Of a stretch of DNA of 64,000 nt, positions 53,801 to 63,061 are shown in pieces; position 1 is the first letter of the stretch; every line of letters starts with the position of its first letter. The position numbers were made by a program, and so were the translations under genes. Source of the DNA: Planococcus rifietoensis (lineage in GTDB: Bacteria; Bacillota; Bacilli; Bacillales_A; Planococcaceae); the NCBI RefSeq assembly GCF_001465795.2, contig NZ_CP013659.2, positions 2,312,501-2,376,500 on the forward strand, written 5' to 3'. The notes beneath the pieces are model-generated. The model did no database searches. It had not been told where the DNA came from and saw only the letters and a list, made by a program, of their open reading frames with translations.

Positions 53801-55558
53801 AGACAATTCAGGTTTGAACTCAAGGTCCGGTGTTACGCCCCATGACGTGAAGTCTGTTGCACGGCCCACTTCAGGTCCTAGCTCTTTTCCTGTTTGTTCA
53901 ATATCTGCGCCAAGTTCGCCGTCTTCAGCAAGTGCTGCTTCAAGCTCCAAACCTTGTGCTCTTGTAATCTTCATGAATGGGATATCCCAGCCGCCTTGGT
54001 CTTTGTAGAATATTGGGCTATCGGAGTTATAAACGATGATTCCTGCTGCTCCAGCTGCTGCTGCCCAGTTCGTTTTATCAACGAATGTGTGTGCACCACG
54101 TTCGACAACAACGACTTTTCCTTCTACATCGATGCCTTCATAGTCTGATGCAGCACCCAATGCGTCTGATTTCCCTGTCAATTCTTTCAAGGATACAACT
54201 TCAATGTCGTCGCCTTCTACTTCGAAGTCAGTCCAATCATCAACACCAAATCCTTCTACAGTGAAACCATCGAACTCAACATCATGCGTGAAGTGATTTA
54301 CTACGTTTCCAGTAGCTGCGACTTGGATTGTATCCTTGTTAAGTCCTGGAGATCCAACCAAACCGTAATCCGGGTTGTCGTAATGCGGGTTATCGTAGCC
54401 GTAGCCGATATGCCCTGAGTTACCAGCTGATACAGCTGAAACGATTCCGTTGTTTACAGCGTTTGTGATGGCTTTGTCTTCTGCGCTATCAGCGTCATAG
54501 AACGAAGAAGTTGAACCTAGGCTCATGTTCAATACATCAGCGCCAAGCTTAACAGCATCGTCGATTGCCGCTAAATAAATATCAGAGAAAGTTGATGGGA
54601 AGTTGACGTCATTCGAGAATACTTTCATCCCTAGGATTTGGGATTCTGGAGCTACCCCTTTTAGGCCGCCTTCGCTTTCGTCTCCGTTAGCTCCGACTGT
54701 TCCTGCAACGTGCATGCCGTGCATGGAAGCGTCTGGACCATCGTCTTGGATTTCGGCGTTTTTATCATAATAGTTATAAGCATAAGGAACTTTAACGTTT
54801 TGATAAGCACCTTTCAAGCCGTCTTTTGAGATAAGTCCTTCAACATCGGATTTCGTCAAATCAACTTTTGAGTCGTCAGAGATGTTGAAATCTTTATGGT
54901 CAGGATCAATTCCTGTATCGATTACAGCAACGACCATGCCTTCACCTTGGAATTTGCTGTCAGCCCATACTTGACGCGACTGAATGAAATCATGGCTCGT
55001 CGTCATATCTGGCTTAGCTTCTGGTCTTTCATATTCGTTTGCAATATATACGTTCTTAACGTTCGGCAATTCTTTGATTTTCTCAACGTCGCTGAATTTA
55101 ACTACGCCACTGAAACCATTGAATGCCGTCGTATATTCATATTGGGAGTTTAGCTCGACGCCTTTGGAAGAAATGGATTTCTTCACGGTTGAATGCGTTT
55201 GCATTAACTGAGTTTCAATCTGCTCTTTTTCAGCTTTAGCAAGCGTCTTGTATTGAACGCCTTTTGCAGATGCCACTTCAACTGCTGATTGGCCTTCAAT
55301 TTCAACAATGACGCGAACTTCTTCGTTCGGGTCTAATGCATCTTTTTGTACCATATCATTTTTCTCTTGTTTCTTAAGCTGCTTGATCAGCTCTGCTTTT
55401 TCGTTGGAAAGAACGTTGATTGCCTGCAAATCTTTATCACTGGCTTTCTCTTTGTCGCCAGATGTAGCACTTGCAGTCATAACACCGTTACTTGCAACTA
55501 AACCTGCGATCATAGCAACAGATACAAACTTTTTCCAAGTCTTTGAACCGTTTTGCAC
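50873..55558 (-). CDS. wall-bound S8 subtilisin-like protease with CW_binding_2 repeats
   Basis: 1561 residues: signal peptide (to about 32); I9-type propeptide (about 75-165); subtilase domain with catalytic Asp (AVIDTGIDPDHKD), His (HGMHVAGTVGA) and Ser (GTSMAAPHVAGG), interrupted by a PA domain (about 430-540); Fn3-like and several Ig-like beta domains to about 1270 (PEASVTVNEEDNT, NPTLAIDAPG); and three CW_binding_2 repeats at the C-terminus (RISGADRYITAVELS, RISGADRFETAAKIA, RISGADRYKTSLEVA). Architecture recalls Vpr and C5a-peptidase-like enzymes. It should degrade extracellular proteins at the wall. GTG start after GGGGAGG. Confidence 0.94.
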   Translation of the reverse strand: MQNGSKTWKKFVSVAMIAGLVASNGVMTASATSGDKEKASDKDLQAINVLSNEKAELIKQLKKQEKNDMVQKDALDPNEEVRVIVEIEGQSAVEVASAKGVQYKTLAKAEKEQIETQLMQTHSTVKKSISSKGVELNSQYEYTTAFNGFSGVVKFSDVEKIKELPNVKNVYIANEYERPEAKPDMTTSHDFIQSRQVWADSKFQGEGMVVAVIDTGIDPDHKDFNISDDSKVDLTKSDVEGLISKDGLKGAYQNVKVPYAYNYYDKNAEIQDDGPDASMHGMHVAGTVGANGDESEGGLKGVAPESQILGMKVFSNDVNFPSTFSDIYLAAIDDAVKLGADVLNMSLGSTSSFYDADSAEDKAITNAVNNGIVSAVSAGNSGHIGYGYDNPHYDNPDYGLVGSPGLNKDTIQVAATGNVVNHFTHDVEFDGFTVEGFGVDDWTDFEVEGDDIEVVSLKELTGKSDALGAASDYEGIDVEGKVVVVERGAHTFVDKTNWAAAAGAAGIIVYNSDSPIFYKDQGGWDIPFMKITRAQGLELEAALAEDGELGADIEQTGKELGPEVGRATDFTSWGVTPDLEFKPELSAPGGNILSTLENDKYGVMSGTSMAAPHVAGGAALVQQYLKNHDEFKNLSLEERTRLAKVLLLNTADITHGKSGDTISPRRQGAGMMQLNGAVTTPVIMTEKSTNEAKVNVKDFTGDSFTFTLKAENLSNEAATYSVDTSVLVDMFQEEGAVTSNLLQSGALEGAKVSAPETVTVPANGTVDVKVTVDISEGKVPGLDKDGNAITKALEEDVFVEGFVKLTAEEGSSNPDLVLPYISFYGEWDRPDIIDSFGVEEKDEPHFYQQYYDLLGVKDADDGVDYDGEAYYYDLVEVDGEWVYPVSPNGDGLHDKINGNITLLRNADELQTNILNEAGEKVRTVNIEKDVRKNYFNGGTGTFLSYVNARAWDGKVKGEVAADGLYEYEYKAKVDYEEADWQSKSLPVYIDTTAPEASVTVNEEDNTLEVSLSDEGVGVKQFSVNVDGERLPVEGYFGADEKVVDLDEFGLDASEADLIEVVVYDHAYNLGYAISNADDTVKPVIYVDDNGPAALGLYGTSTVPLKGYVVEENLKTLTVNGKEVKFTETDKGFAFDTTIELETGRHDVKFEATDYNGNTSSIIRPVYVDTVNPTLAIDAPGVVDQDEESVEFDITVKDNFNMVKLSLDGDVLYNQDVFDEITLANPVSKTVTAKVDLAPGVNTFMVVAEDGAGNKIEKEVKIDRSDSELRAERISGADRYITAVELSQEGWESSDTVVLARGDNYADALAGVPLAKKHDAPLLLSRTAKLPADTYEEIKRLGAKTVHVLGGTGAISDAVVKQLKSDGITVERISGADRFETAAKIAEKFGKSESAIVVSGTNFPDALSVASYAGSEGTPILLSRTDSVPNATKAALVKLGVENSLIIGGTGAISEKAASELPNSFRISGADRYKTSLEVAKYFGNPTDTVYVATGKSYADALAGGALAAKDDTGVYLVGKSVPAELGEHLQKNGVEYVKVIGGSQAVSDDILKQLDEYLNNK

Positions 55559-55641
55559 AATGTAGCCTCCCCTAATGTTTTTTCGAGGAAATTCACCCTA
55601 TGTATAATACCCACTTATGTACGCATTTCCTCACAGATAAA

Positions 55642-55671
55642 ATAGTAACAATAGTCATACAATTATGTCAA
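55642..55671 (-). promoter_or_regulatory. sigma-A-like promoter of the subtilase gene
   Basis: Minus strand consensus TTGACA (55671-55666), 18 bases, TACTAT (55647-55642), about 84 nt before the start codon. The -35 is perfect; the -10 matches four of six. Confidence 0.5.
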
Positions 55672-56116
55672 TATGTTATTTGAATATTCTTGTGAATTGA
55701 ATTACTGGAATTTAATAGAAATCATTTAAGCATAAAAGATGACTAAACGGACAATATATTCCTGCAAAACGCATGTGCTTAAGGAACCTTTTCGCAAAAA
55801 TAAATTTTCGAGTATCGAATTATAAAGGGTATTTTAGCCTATTATTATTACGTTTTTTCTCTTCAAGTTGGATTTTCTAAAAATACTGGGTATAAATAAT
55901 ACTTGTCCCGACAGATCTGAGCTTCAGAAAAAAATATGTATTTTTTTCTAGTATTTTTTTATTTTTTGCTAGTTTTCTTGCCATGCTTTTCTTTTGGAGA
56001 GCTTATTTCTGGGAACTCTAAGAGAGATGACCGGAAATGAGGCTTTGGATAAAGAGCAGATAGTAAGTTTTTTAATGTAGAGAAGTTTCGACATTTGATT
56101 TGTGTTACATGTTGGT

Positions 56117-56305
56117 AGTCGCCGCCTTGCTTTGGGTTGGCCTTTGGCAATAAGCCAGAAAGAACGCCTGTCTTACTGCGTCGGCTCATCCTTGGCGCCG
56201 GGCGGCTGAGAGATTTCGTTGATTCGGGTGCGTTTAATCAGATCTGCTTCTGTATGCAGTTGCCGGCTAGTGGGGGAATCGCTTCCCGGGATACAGCATC
56301 TGGCA
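56117..56305. repeat. structured repeat A, copy A6
   Basis: Core 56121-56206: GCCGCCT/GGGCGGC outer stem (with one T.G pair), GCAATAAG/CTTACTGC, CAG/CTG tip; then tail with CTGCTTCTGTATGCAG and GGGAATCGCTTCCC. Same orientation as the others. Between the subtilase promoter and this repeat (55680-56110) is A+T-rich DNA with no gene. Confidence 0.8.
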
Positions 56306-56451
56306 TATTATATGCTTGAGTTAAAAACCTTGTTGGAGTATGAGAAAGGACCAGACTCTCTGTATCAAAGATGATTTAAGCCACAACGCATGAAGCATTT
56401 CTACATTTTCTGTCGAGTGAACAGAAGAAATTTCCTTCCCCTTTTAAAAAG

Positions 56452-56760
56452 AGAGACGGAGTGGAAGGGGGCTGACGCCTGTGGGACCGCGCGGGCTGGC
56501 GAGACAAACGTGCCGCGCTATTTGGCACGTTGGCTCAACACCCGCCCCTATCCCCGGGCAGCTGAAAGCGCGACGTCCTGTCGCATCAGCTGCATGACCC
56601 GCCTCCTGCAGGCCCCAAGCAGCTCCCTGCAACGAAGTCGCAAAGCGGATGCTTTTCCTATCACTTCTTTATTCATTTCGCAGTTTAAGTCGCATCAGCT
56701 GCATAACTCTTATCCTATGAACCCAAAGCCTGCGCCTGCAACGCAGTTGAACAAATAAAG
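56452..56760. repeat. structured repeat B, copy B2
   Basis: GGGGGCTG start, AACGTGCC/GGCACGTT hairpin, CAGCTG...CAGCTG enclosing GCGAC/GTCGC, and a repeated tail module (TCGCATCAGCTGCAT twice). The 110 bp linking A6 to B2 are also conserved at 63000-63110 (CGAGTGAACAGAAGAAA). Confidence 0.8.
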
Positions 56761-56814
56761 CTTTTCCAATCACTCCTCTATCACCTCCCTAGCTCAATTG
56801 CATTTCCACAAAAA

Positions 56815-56845
56815 AAGAACCATCCGCCAGAGGCAGATGGTTCTT
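56815..56845 (-). terminator. terminator of the amidase-lipoprotein operon
   Basis: AAGAACCATC / GATGGTTCTT stem with GCC/GGC inner pair, just past the lipoprotein stop. Confidence 0.88.
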
Positions 56846-56850
56846 CGTTT

Positions 56851-57564
56851 TTATTCGTAGCTCACCAATTCCACAACAGATTCCTGTTTGTCGTCTCCAT
56901 TTGCCACTACTGTTTTTTCCTGGATGAATCCAAGATCAGGAGCGAAATAGCGTGTCATGGTCGTTACTTGATCGGATGATTCGGATTTCAGGACTTGCTC
57001 GACGACCAAGACGTCTTCGAATGTTCCTGCTTGTGTTTCAAGCGTTTCATCATTCGATGTGACGATCCATTCGCCTTCTGTGCTATTGGCTTCATCGATC
57101 ATGACGACCGGCGCGTTCATCGGCACCAATCCTTCGATCGAAATGTCGCGCTCGCCTTCGAGTTCAGATGTTTCGATCAGCATGTTCATGGACGACTCTG
57201 TCCACTCCGTCACTTCAATCGTAGCAGCTTCGCCGAATGTAATTTCTTCGAGCACTTGGTTGCCGGATACTTCTAGTACTTCACGCGTCAATTCGAAGTC
57301 TTCCACTTGGAACTTCTTGACGAGTCCGAGTTCAGGCATGTAAAGCTGCAAGCCTGTTGGGTCTGTCACTTCGATTGGTGCGTCTTCAGGAGCTTCTTCG
57401 GTTGCTTCCACTTCTGTTTCAGTTGTTTCTGTTTCCGTGGCTTCGGTTTCGGTTGTTTCTGTGCCGCCTGTGCCGTTATTAGCGTCTTCCGCAGAATCGG
57501 TCACAGCGGTGCCACAGCCGCCAAGCAGGACGGCTGAAAGCAAAAGACCACTGAATTTCTTCAT
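56851..57564 (-). CDS. lipoprotein cotranscribed with the amidase
   Basis: 237 residues with signal peptide and lipobox LLGGC, a Thr/Glu-rich linker (about 25-65), then a folded beta-rich domain (VTDPTGLQLYMPELGLVKKF...TRYFAPDLGFIQEK). ATG 57564 (MKKFSG) is chosen for AAGGTGG upstream. It begins 16 nt after the amidase gene, so it is in the same operon; position recalls LytA, the lipoprotein of the B. subtilis lytABC operon, though the sequence is not recognisably homologous. Confidence 0.82.
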   Translation of the reverse strand: MKKFSGLLLSAVLLGGCGTAVTDSAEDANNGTGGTETTETEATETETTETEVEATEEAPEDAPIEVTDPTGLQLYMPELGLVKKFQVEDFELTREVLEVSGNQVLEEITFGEAATIEVTEWTESSMNMLIETSELEGERDISIEGLVPMNAPVVMIDEANSTEGEWIVTSNDETLETQAGTFEDVLVVEQVLKSESSDQVTTMTRYFAPDLGFIQEKTVVANGDDKQESVVELVSYE

Positions 57565-57580
57565 GTATATAACCACCTTA

Positions 57581-59842
57581 TCATTTTTGCATTGCGTTGA
57601 TCGTTGTTTTCACAGATGGGTTGATGGCGCCGCCGATATAGTACGTGCGGTTGATCAATTTCTCTGTGCTGTGTTGAGTCAATGATGTTGTTAAATCTGA
57701 TGGCATTGCGTCATCCGGCACTAGGAATAGCGGCGCGTTGTAACGGGCAGACACTGCCGAAGATACGAGCGCATCCGGATAGTTTGTACCAGTTGAAACG
57801 ATCAAGCGGTTGGACATGAAATCATCTGCGAAGAAATCGATCGCAGCTGTTCCAGTTTCGTAACGTGTTTTACCGGATAGGCGGCGGACGCCGTCAGCAC
57901 CGATTTCACGTTTAACTGCTGTTTCCAATGAAGCTGGCACTGCAGATGTTCCACCGATGATGACGACTTCGTCACCGAAAGCTGTTTTCAAGCTGTTCGG
58001 CACAGGCAATCCTTCACGGACCAGCACGATCGGCCAGTTTTTCACGACGGCAACACTCGCTGCAGTCAAAGCATCTGGGTAGTTATCACCAGCTGTGACG
58101 AAGACGCCATCAGCAGAAGGCAGTTTTGCGTTGATTTTTTCGTTTGTTTCATAGCGTGTTGAACCGGACAGGCGCTCTGTGCTCATGCCCATGCTCTTCA
58201 GCTTGCTTTCGACTGAAGTCGAGAGTGCAGCTGTTCCGCCGACCATAATGACGTGTTTCGCTTTCAAGCGTTTCAATTCTTGCTCAACTTCTGCCGGCAA
58301 AGCGCCTGCTCTGCTCAAAAGAATCGGTGCGTTGCCGTAATGTGCGGCAAGCGGACCAGCTGACAAGGCATCCGCGTATTGCGCAGATGTCGCAAGAACT
58401 ACTGTCTTTTGCGCTTTTGTAGAAGCAAAGCCGTTCGGGTAAAGCAATTTCGAAACCGCGACAGCCGTTTTCAAGCGGTCAGAGCCTTCGATGTTTTGCG
58501 GTGTGTAGGAATACTTTGTTTTGTCTGTGTTCGTAAAGATGACTTTCTTTGCCCACACATCATACAATTCGGAGTTTGGCCAGTTGCGCGCATAGTCGCG
58601 GGCTTCCTCACGGTTGTAAAGGTGGACCATCTCGCCTTTGTCTTTCGAACGGACGATGAAGTTTTTGCGTTTAAAGTTCGACCAGACGGTGTCGTCTTCA
58701 AGCGTCGACTCATCGATTACGGATGCTTGCGATAATTTGCCAGCTCGGGCAATCGCCGCTTCTTCCTGATAGAAACGCTCCACTTCTTTATCACTGCCGT
58801 CTAGGACTACGTATTTCTTCGGCAAATAATTGGACCAAAGCACAATGCCGGTTGTCGTATGGACAACGCGTGTGTTCTTCCATTTTTTCGCTTCGTTGAT
58901 CGCTTCTTGTTCTGTACCGAATAGATTATCTTTCATTTTTACGGATGGATGATAAATGCCATAGACTAATGGGCGTTCAACCGGTTCCGGATCTGGCTTT
59001 GTTGCGCCGTCTACTTTTCCGGTTTTCTTATGGATCACATAACTGCCTGAAACAGTTTTCGAGTAATTCAATGCATCGGTTTTCGATGTATAGTGTTTGA
59101 TTGCTTTGCCGTTTTTGTCGTTGACGACATAAACGTTGAAGAAATCATCTACGCCTTTTGCAACATTCGCTGCAACTTTCTGTTGGAACCAAGCTTGCTT
59201 AATCATCGCTTCTTCTGTCGGGTTGGACATATACCCAACTTCAAGCAGCACAGCTGGCACGTTTGATGTACGTGTTACGTAAAGGCTGTTTGCGACGATG
59301 CCGCGGCCTTCCTTAACGCCTGAATTGATGACTGCGCGGTGCGTGTTTGTTGCCAAACGTCCGCTTTCCGGCGAGTAATGGCGTTGCAAGACGGATGGTG
59401 GATACGACGAACTCGCATATCGATTGTCGAAGTAATACGTTTCGTATCCGCCGTATGTAGGTGAACTCGTCGCATTGTGGTGAACGGACATGAACACGGT
59501 ATTGTCATTATTCCCGCTTGCAATCATGCCGTTTGCGACTTTCATCCGCTCGACGAGATCCGCACTGGATGAAATGCGTGAAAACTGGACATCGGATGTT
59601 CTGGTCATGTGAACGACAAATCCTCTTTTCTCTAGTTCGGATTTCAATCGCTTCGACACTTCCATATTGGCGTGTTTCTCGTAATAGCCGGTTCGGTTTC
59701 CTGAGTAACCGGCCGTTCCGCCATATGCTCCTCCGTGTCCCGGATCTAAAATAACAGTTGGTTTACCGGCTGCCGAAGCAGTTCCGGTTCCCATTCCAAT
59801 GGCTAGCAGCAGCAACAGCACGAACAAAAGTTTCTTTTTCAA
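57581..59842 (-). CDS. N-acetylmuramoyl-L-alanine amidase with CW_binding_2 repeats
   Basis: 753 residues: signal peptide (to about 25); Amidase_3 domain (about 28-240) with zinc ligands in LDPGHGG, the Glu after GYYEKHAN, and MSVHHNA, plus LLEVGYMSNP; a linker with three related approximately 60-residue units (YVVLDGSDKEVERF, FIVRSKDKGEMVHLY); and three CW_binding_2 repeats (about 465-753; IEGSDRLKTAVAVS, RLSGSTRYETNEKI, RLSGKTRYETGTAA). Cuts the amide bond between MurNAc and the peptide. Functional analogue of LytC, the major vegetative autolysin, but with the repeats C-terminal. TTG start after GAGGGG. Confidence 0.94.
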   Translation of the reverse strand: MKKKLLFVLLLLLAIGMGTGTASAAGKPTVILDPGHGGAYGGTAGYSGNRTGYYEKHANMEVSKRLKSELEKRGFVVHMTRTSDVQFSRISSSADLVERMKVANGMIASGNNDNTVFMSVHHNATSSPTYGGYETYYFDNRYASSSYPPSVLQRHYSPESGRLATNTHRAVINSGVKEGRGIVANSLYVTRTSNVPAVLLEVGYMSNPTEEAMIKQAWFQQKVAANVAKGVDDFFNVYVVNDKNGKAIKHYTSKTDALNYSKTVSGSYVIHKKTGKVDGATKPDPEPVERPLVYGIYHPSVKMKDNLFGTEQEAINEAKKWKNTRVVHTTTGIVLWSNYLPKKYVVLDGSDKEVERFYQEEAAIARAGKLSQASVIDESTLEDDTVWSNFKRKNFIVRSKDKGEMVHLYNREEARDYARNWPNSELYDVWAKKVIFTNTDKTKYSYTPQNIEGSDRLKTAVAVSKLLYPNGFASTKAQKTVVLATSAQYADALSAGPLAAHYGNAPILLSRAGALPAEVEQELKRLKAKHVIMVGGTAALSTSVESKLKSMGMSTERLSGSTRYETNEKINAKLPSADGVFVTAGDNYPDALTAASVAVVKNWPIVLVREGLPVPNSLKTAFGDEVVIIGGTSAVPASLETAVKREIGADGVRRLSGKTRYETGTAAIDFFADDFMSNRLIVSTGTNYPDALVSSAVSARYNAPLFLVPDDAMPSDLTTSLTQHSTEKLINRTYYIGGAINPSVKTTINAMQK

Positions 59843-60102
59843 TGCTACATTCCCCTCTTTCTGACCTAATAGTACGGGGGAAAATTAGGAGAAACAAGAG
59901 AATTTTACAATATTTTCTTAAAATGATTCTTTATACAGCGTTTAAAAGTGAATTTTTCAGACGTAAAGATAATAGTCCTATGTAAATTACGAAAAACCCT
60001 CTAATTGTATACACAATTTAGGTATTTATAACCAATATCTTTTTATTGATTATGCAATAAATTTGCATTATCATTCGTAAATTTGAATTAACAAAAAAAA
60101 CC

Positions 60103-60126
60103 AGAGAAGAGTTAACTCTCTTCTCC
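60103..60126 (-). terminator. terminator overlapping the end of the LTA synthase-like gene
   Basis: GAGAAGAG.TTAA.CTCT.TTCTC hairpin with a long U run on the minus strand (CCAGAG...TTTTTTTT), covering the stop codon. The 59843-60102 stretch is otherwise A+T-rich without a gene. Confidence 0.8.
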
Positions 60127-61986
60127 GGTCTCTGTTTCTTCGTCGTCATCCAGGAAATTGCTCAGTAATGCATCGGAATGGTTTAAGATTTTCAACGCTC
60201 TTTCCTGCTGCGCTTCAATGATTTCAGCCTCCGGTTCGATCCGCTCCATCGTCTCGAAGTCGTAATAACGTTCCGGATACCGTGCGTTCTCCCCTAAGTA
60301 CATATGGTCTCCCGTAATGTAAGAACCACCTGGGAGATAATAGCGCACTGCAAGCAGGTTATTCTCATATTGCAGCATATTATGCCCGACCATCGGCGCT
60401 TGCGGTTCGATGCCCATCAAATTCATGATGGTTGGCATCATGTCCACTTGTCCGCCAAAATTCGAATTCACTTCCGACTCTAATGCTCCAGGGGCTGCGA
60501 CAATGAACGGCAAAAGAAAACGATCTTTCAATGAATAAGTATGCCCGAGCAAGTCGGCCATCAGCTCGTTGTCCTCTTTTGTCATTGGCCGGCCATGAAG
60601 CCCTGAGTGGTCGCCGTTGACGACAATTAGGGAATCTTCATAAATGCCTTCCGCTTTTAGGAAATCGATGAATTCCCCTACTGCTTCATCGGCGTACCGG
60701 ATGGATTGCAGGTAATTTCCTGTGTAGGTATCTACGTATTCTTCCGGCAACTCCAAATACTTGTCTTGTTCACGCACTTCAAAAGGCGTATGGCTCGTTA
60801 CGGTCATCAAGTTTGCATAGATTTTTTTCCCAGAGGCGATTTGCTCTTGTATTTCACCTTCTGCAAACTCGAACATCGTCCGGTCGGATGGCCATAACCC
60901 AATCATGTCTTCATTCGGAATCTCATCGCTCGAATACGCATAATCAAATCCAAGCGATGGGTACAATTCCGCGCGGTTCCAATACTCCAGCTTGTCCGCA
61001 TGGTAAGTCGTCGTATAATAATCACGCTCATTGAGCATATTGACAAGCGATGGCAACGGGCTGCCGTTCAAATAATTGACCGTCGGATCCAAGCCTCTCG
61101 TCAACAGTGACATATGCAATAGCCACTCGGCATCGGATGTGTTGCCTGCACCGATCTGTTGGAACATGCGGTCAAAATACAGGCTGTCGCCAAGCAGTTC
61201 GTTGAGATTCGGCGTCAACTCCTGCCCATCGATCGATTGGTTGATAGCGAAGTTCTGCAGGGATTCGACTTGGATGATGAACAAGTGGCGATCTTTTGCG
61301 ATGCCGAAGCGATCGTGTTCCGTATAAGGCACAAACTCGTTGCCTTTCAGCTTAGCCAGCTCCTCATCCGAAATTAAATGCATTTGGGCTGACGCGCTAT
61401 TTTGCTGTGCCGCCTGGACCAATTGAGTCTGGACAAAGCCTTGTTCCTTGGCGAATAAAGTCATATCCAAAATCGGCTTTTGCAAAGCAACTACAGTTGT
61501 CGCTACACTCAGCACCACCAAAACAATTGCTGCAACGCTTATTTTTTTACGGTTTTTCATTGCCAACGGCCGCTTCCAATACAGGACGAACAATGCGATA
61601 TAGACCACAATATCCGCAAAGAACAGGAAGTCAAGCGGCGCATACAATAAGCTCACCGTTTCTATAACCGATCCGGCTTGATCGCCTTGCTGCAAATCAA
61701 AATAGCTCGGCACGGTCTGGAAATAGCGCTCATACCAGACGATCGAAACAAGAAGCGCCGAAACGAACAGATTGTAGATTAACGCAACGAGCGGGCTGAT
61801 CCGGCGCAGCACGACAAACAGCAATACCGGCAAGAGCATGAATACCGGAAAGTCGATCGCCACGAGCCGTAGCCAGGATACTTCACCATAGACTAGGGTT
61901 CGGAATACCCCCAGCTTAATGAGCAAAATGACGGATAAAATCACTAATACCAGCAGCGGGGAATTAAGTTTTTTTGTCTTTTTCAT
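60112..61986 (-). CDS. LTA synthase-family sulfatase-fold protein
   Basis: 624 residues: five N-terminal membrane segments (to about 180) and an extracellular sulfatase-fold domain (about 215-600). IIQVESLQNFAINQ and GAGNTSDAEW correspond to the metal site and catalytic Thr region of LtaS; HSGLHGRPM and TVTSHTPFE are further sulfatase/LtaS motifs. It transfers glycerol phosphate from phosphatidylglycerol to make lipoteichoic acid, or primes that (YvgJ-like). ATG 61986 is chosen for GAGGTG 6 nt upstream. Monocistronic. Confidence 0.92.
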   Translation of the reverse strand: MKKTKKLNSPLLVLVILSVILLIKLGVFRTLVYGEVSWLRLVAIDFPVFMLLPVLLFVVLRRISPLVALIYNLFVSALLVSIVWYERYFQTVPSYFDLQQGDQAGSVIETVSLLYAPLDFLFFADIVVYIALFVLYWKRPLAMKNRKKISVAAIVLVVLSVATTVVALQKPILDMTLFAKEQGFVQTQLVQAAQQNSASAQMHLISDEELAKLKGNEFVPYTEHDRFGIAKDRHLFIIQVESLQNFAINQSIDGQELTPNLNELLGDSLYFDRMFQQIGAGNTSDAEWLLHMSLLTRGLDPTVNYLNGSPLPSLVNMLNERDYYTTTYHADKLEYWNRAELYPSLGFDYAYSSDEIPNEDMIGLWPSDRTMFEFAEGEIQEQIASGKKIYANLMTVTSHTPFEVREQDKYLELPEEYVDTYTGNYLQSIRYADEAVGEFIDFLKAEGIYEDSLIVVNGDHSGLHGRPMTKEDNELMADLLGHTYSLKDRFLLPFIVAAPGALESEVNSNFGGQVDMMPTIMNLMGIEPQAPMVGHNMLQYENNLLAVRYYLPGGSYITGDHMYLGENARYPERYYDFETMERIEPEAEIIEAQQERALKILNHSDALLSNFLDDDEETETGEES

Positions 61987-62306
61987 AATAAACACCTCGT
62001 AATCAATGAATCCATCATAGCATTATTATTACAATTATTACAATAGAGCTAATATTAGGTAAAGACGCACGACCATAGGAAAGGGTTCCCTAATAGCCCC
62101 TCATCCCTTGAGTGGCAAGGTATGGCGCTTATTTTTGATGTATTGTGATTTTACGAAAAATTAATGAGGGAGATTGGGCTGCTATATTCTTCATGGAGTT
62201 TCAGACTAATTCAGCACGGCTTTTTTATAGCATGTGTAGGAAGTAGAAATTGAAGGGTTGTGTGTAACATTATTTCGATGTTCGATTTGGCTTCACGTTG
62301 CTAGTC

Positions 62307-62393
62307 GCCGCCGAGCTTTGGGTTGGCCTCTTGCCATAAGCCAGGAAAAGCACCTGTCTTACGGCATCGGCTCACCCTTTTACGCTCGGCGGC
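62307..62393. repeat. structured repeat A, copy A7
   Basis: Perfect 10-bp outer stem GCCGCCGAGC/GCTCGGCGGC; TGCCATAAG/CTTACGGCA (one mismatch); CAGG/CCTG tip. First unit of a tandem array with a period of about 249 bp. Confidence 0.85.
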
Positions 62394-62555
62394 TTGGAGA
62401 TTTCGTTGATACGAATTCGTTTAGTCAGATCTGCTTCTGTAACTCTTTGCCGGCTAGTGGGGGAATCGCTTCCTGAGTCGAGCGCATGTTGAGGCTTGCG
62501 AGGGTTTGCTTGTGAAATTGTTTCTGTGCTCTGTTCGAACTTCACTTGAATAGTC

Positions 62556-62641
62556 GCCGCCGGGCTTTGGGTTGGCCTCTTGCCATAAGCCAAGAAGACC
62601 ACTTGTCTGACGGCATCGGCTCACCCTTGGCGCTAGGCGGC
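62556..62641. repeat. structured repeat A, copy A8
   Basis: GCCGCCGGGC/GCTAGGCGGC outer stem with one mismatch and one wobble; CAAG/CTTG tip instead of CAGG/CCTG (compensatory). Confidence 0.82.
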
Positions 62642-62803
62642 TGAGAGATTTCGTTGATTCGGGTGTGTTTAGTCAGATCTGCTTCTTTATTCAGTTGCCG
62701 GCTAGTGGGGGAATCGCTTCCTGAGTCGAGCGCATGTTGAGGCTTGCGAGGGTTTGCTTGTGAAATTGTCTCTGTGCTCTGTTCGAACTTCACTTGAATA
62801 GTC

Positions 62804-62890
62804 GCCGCCCTGCTTTGGGTTGGCCTCTTGCCATAAGCCAAGAAGACCGCTTGTCTTACTGCATCGGCTCACCCCTTTACGCTGGGCGGC
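62804..62890. repeat. structured repeat A, copy A9
   Basis: GCCGCCC/GGGCGGC outer stem; position 7 is C-G here, G-C in A7 and A-T in A2. CAAG/CTTG tip. Confidence 0.82.
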
Positions 62891-63061
62891 TATGAGATTT
62901 CTTTGATTCGGGTGTGTTTAATCAGATCTGCTTCTTTATTCAGTTGCCGGCTAGCAGGGGAATCACTTCCTGCGATGCAGCATCTGGCATGTTGGTGCTT
63001 CAGTCGAAATGTTTAGTCAGAACTAACTAGTCTCTCTACACCAAAGATGACTTGAGCTAAA

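Larger units (their letters stand above)
62256..62990. repeat. tandem array of three A units, period about 249 bp
   Basis: Cores at 62307, 62556 and 62804. The last two units are nearly identical over the whole period, including the flank GAGTCGAGCGCATGTTGAGG and TCTGTGCTCTGTTCGAACTT. This is recent tandem duplication. No open frame with a ribosome site crosses the array. Confidence 0.85.

Noticed and set aside
62372..62841. Overlapping minus-strand open frames of 76-99 codons with similar sequences
   Set aside because: They are one frame read through the tandem A repeats. No ribosome site, and other A copies break the frame. Pairing is conserved instead of codons.
62256..62990. Possible CRISPR array
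   Set aside because: The repeat unit is about 249 bp with no short unique spacers and no cas gene nearby.
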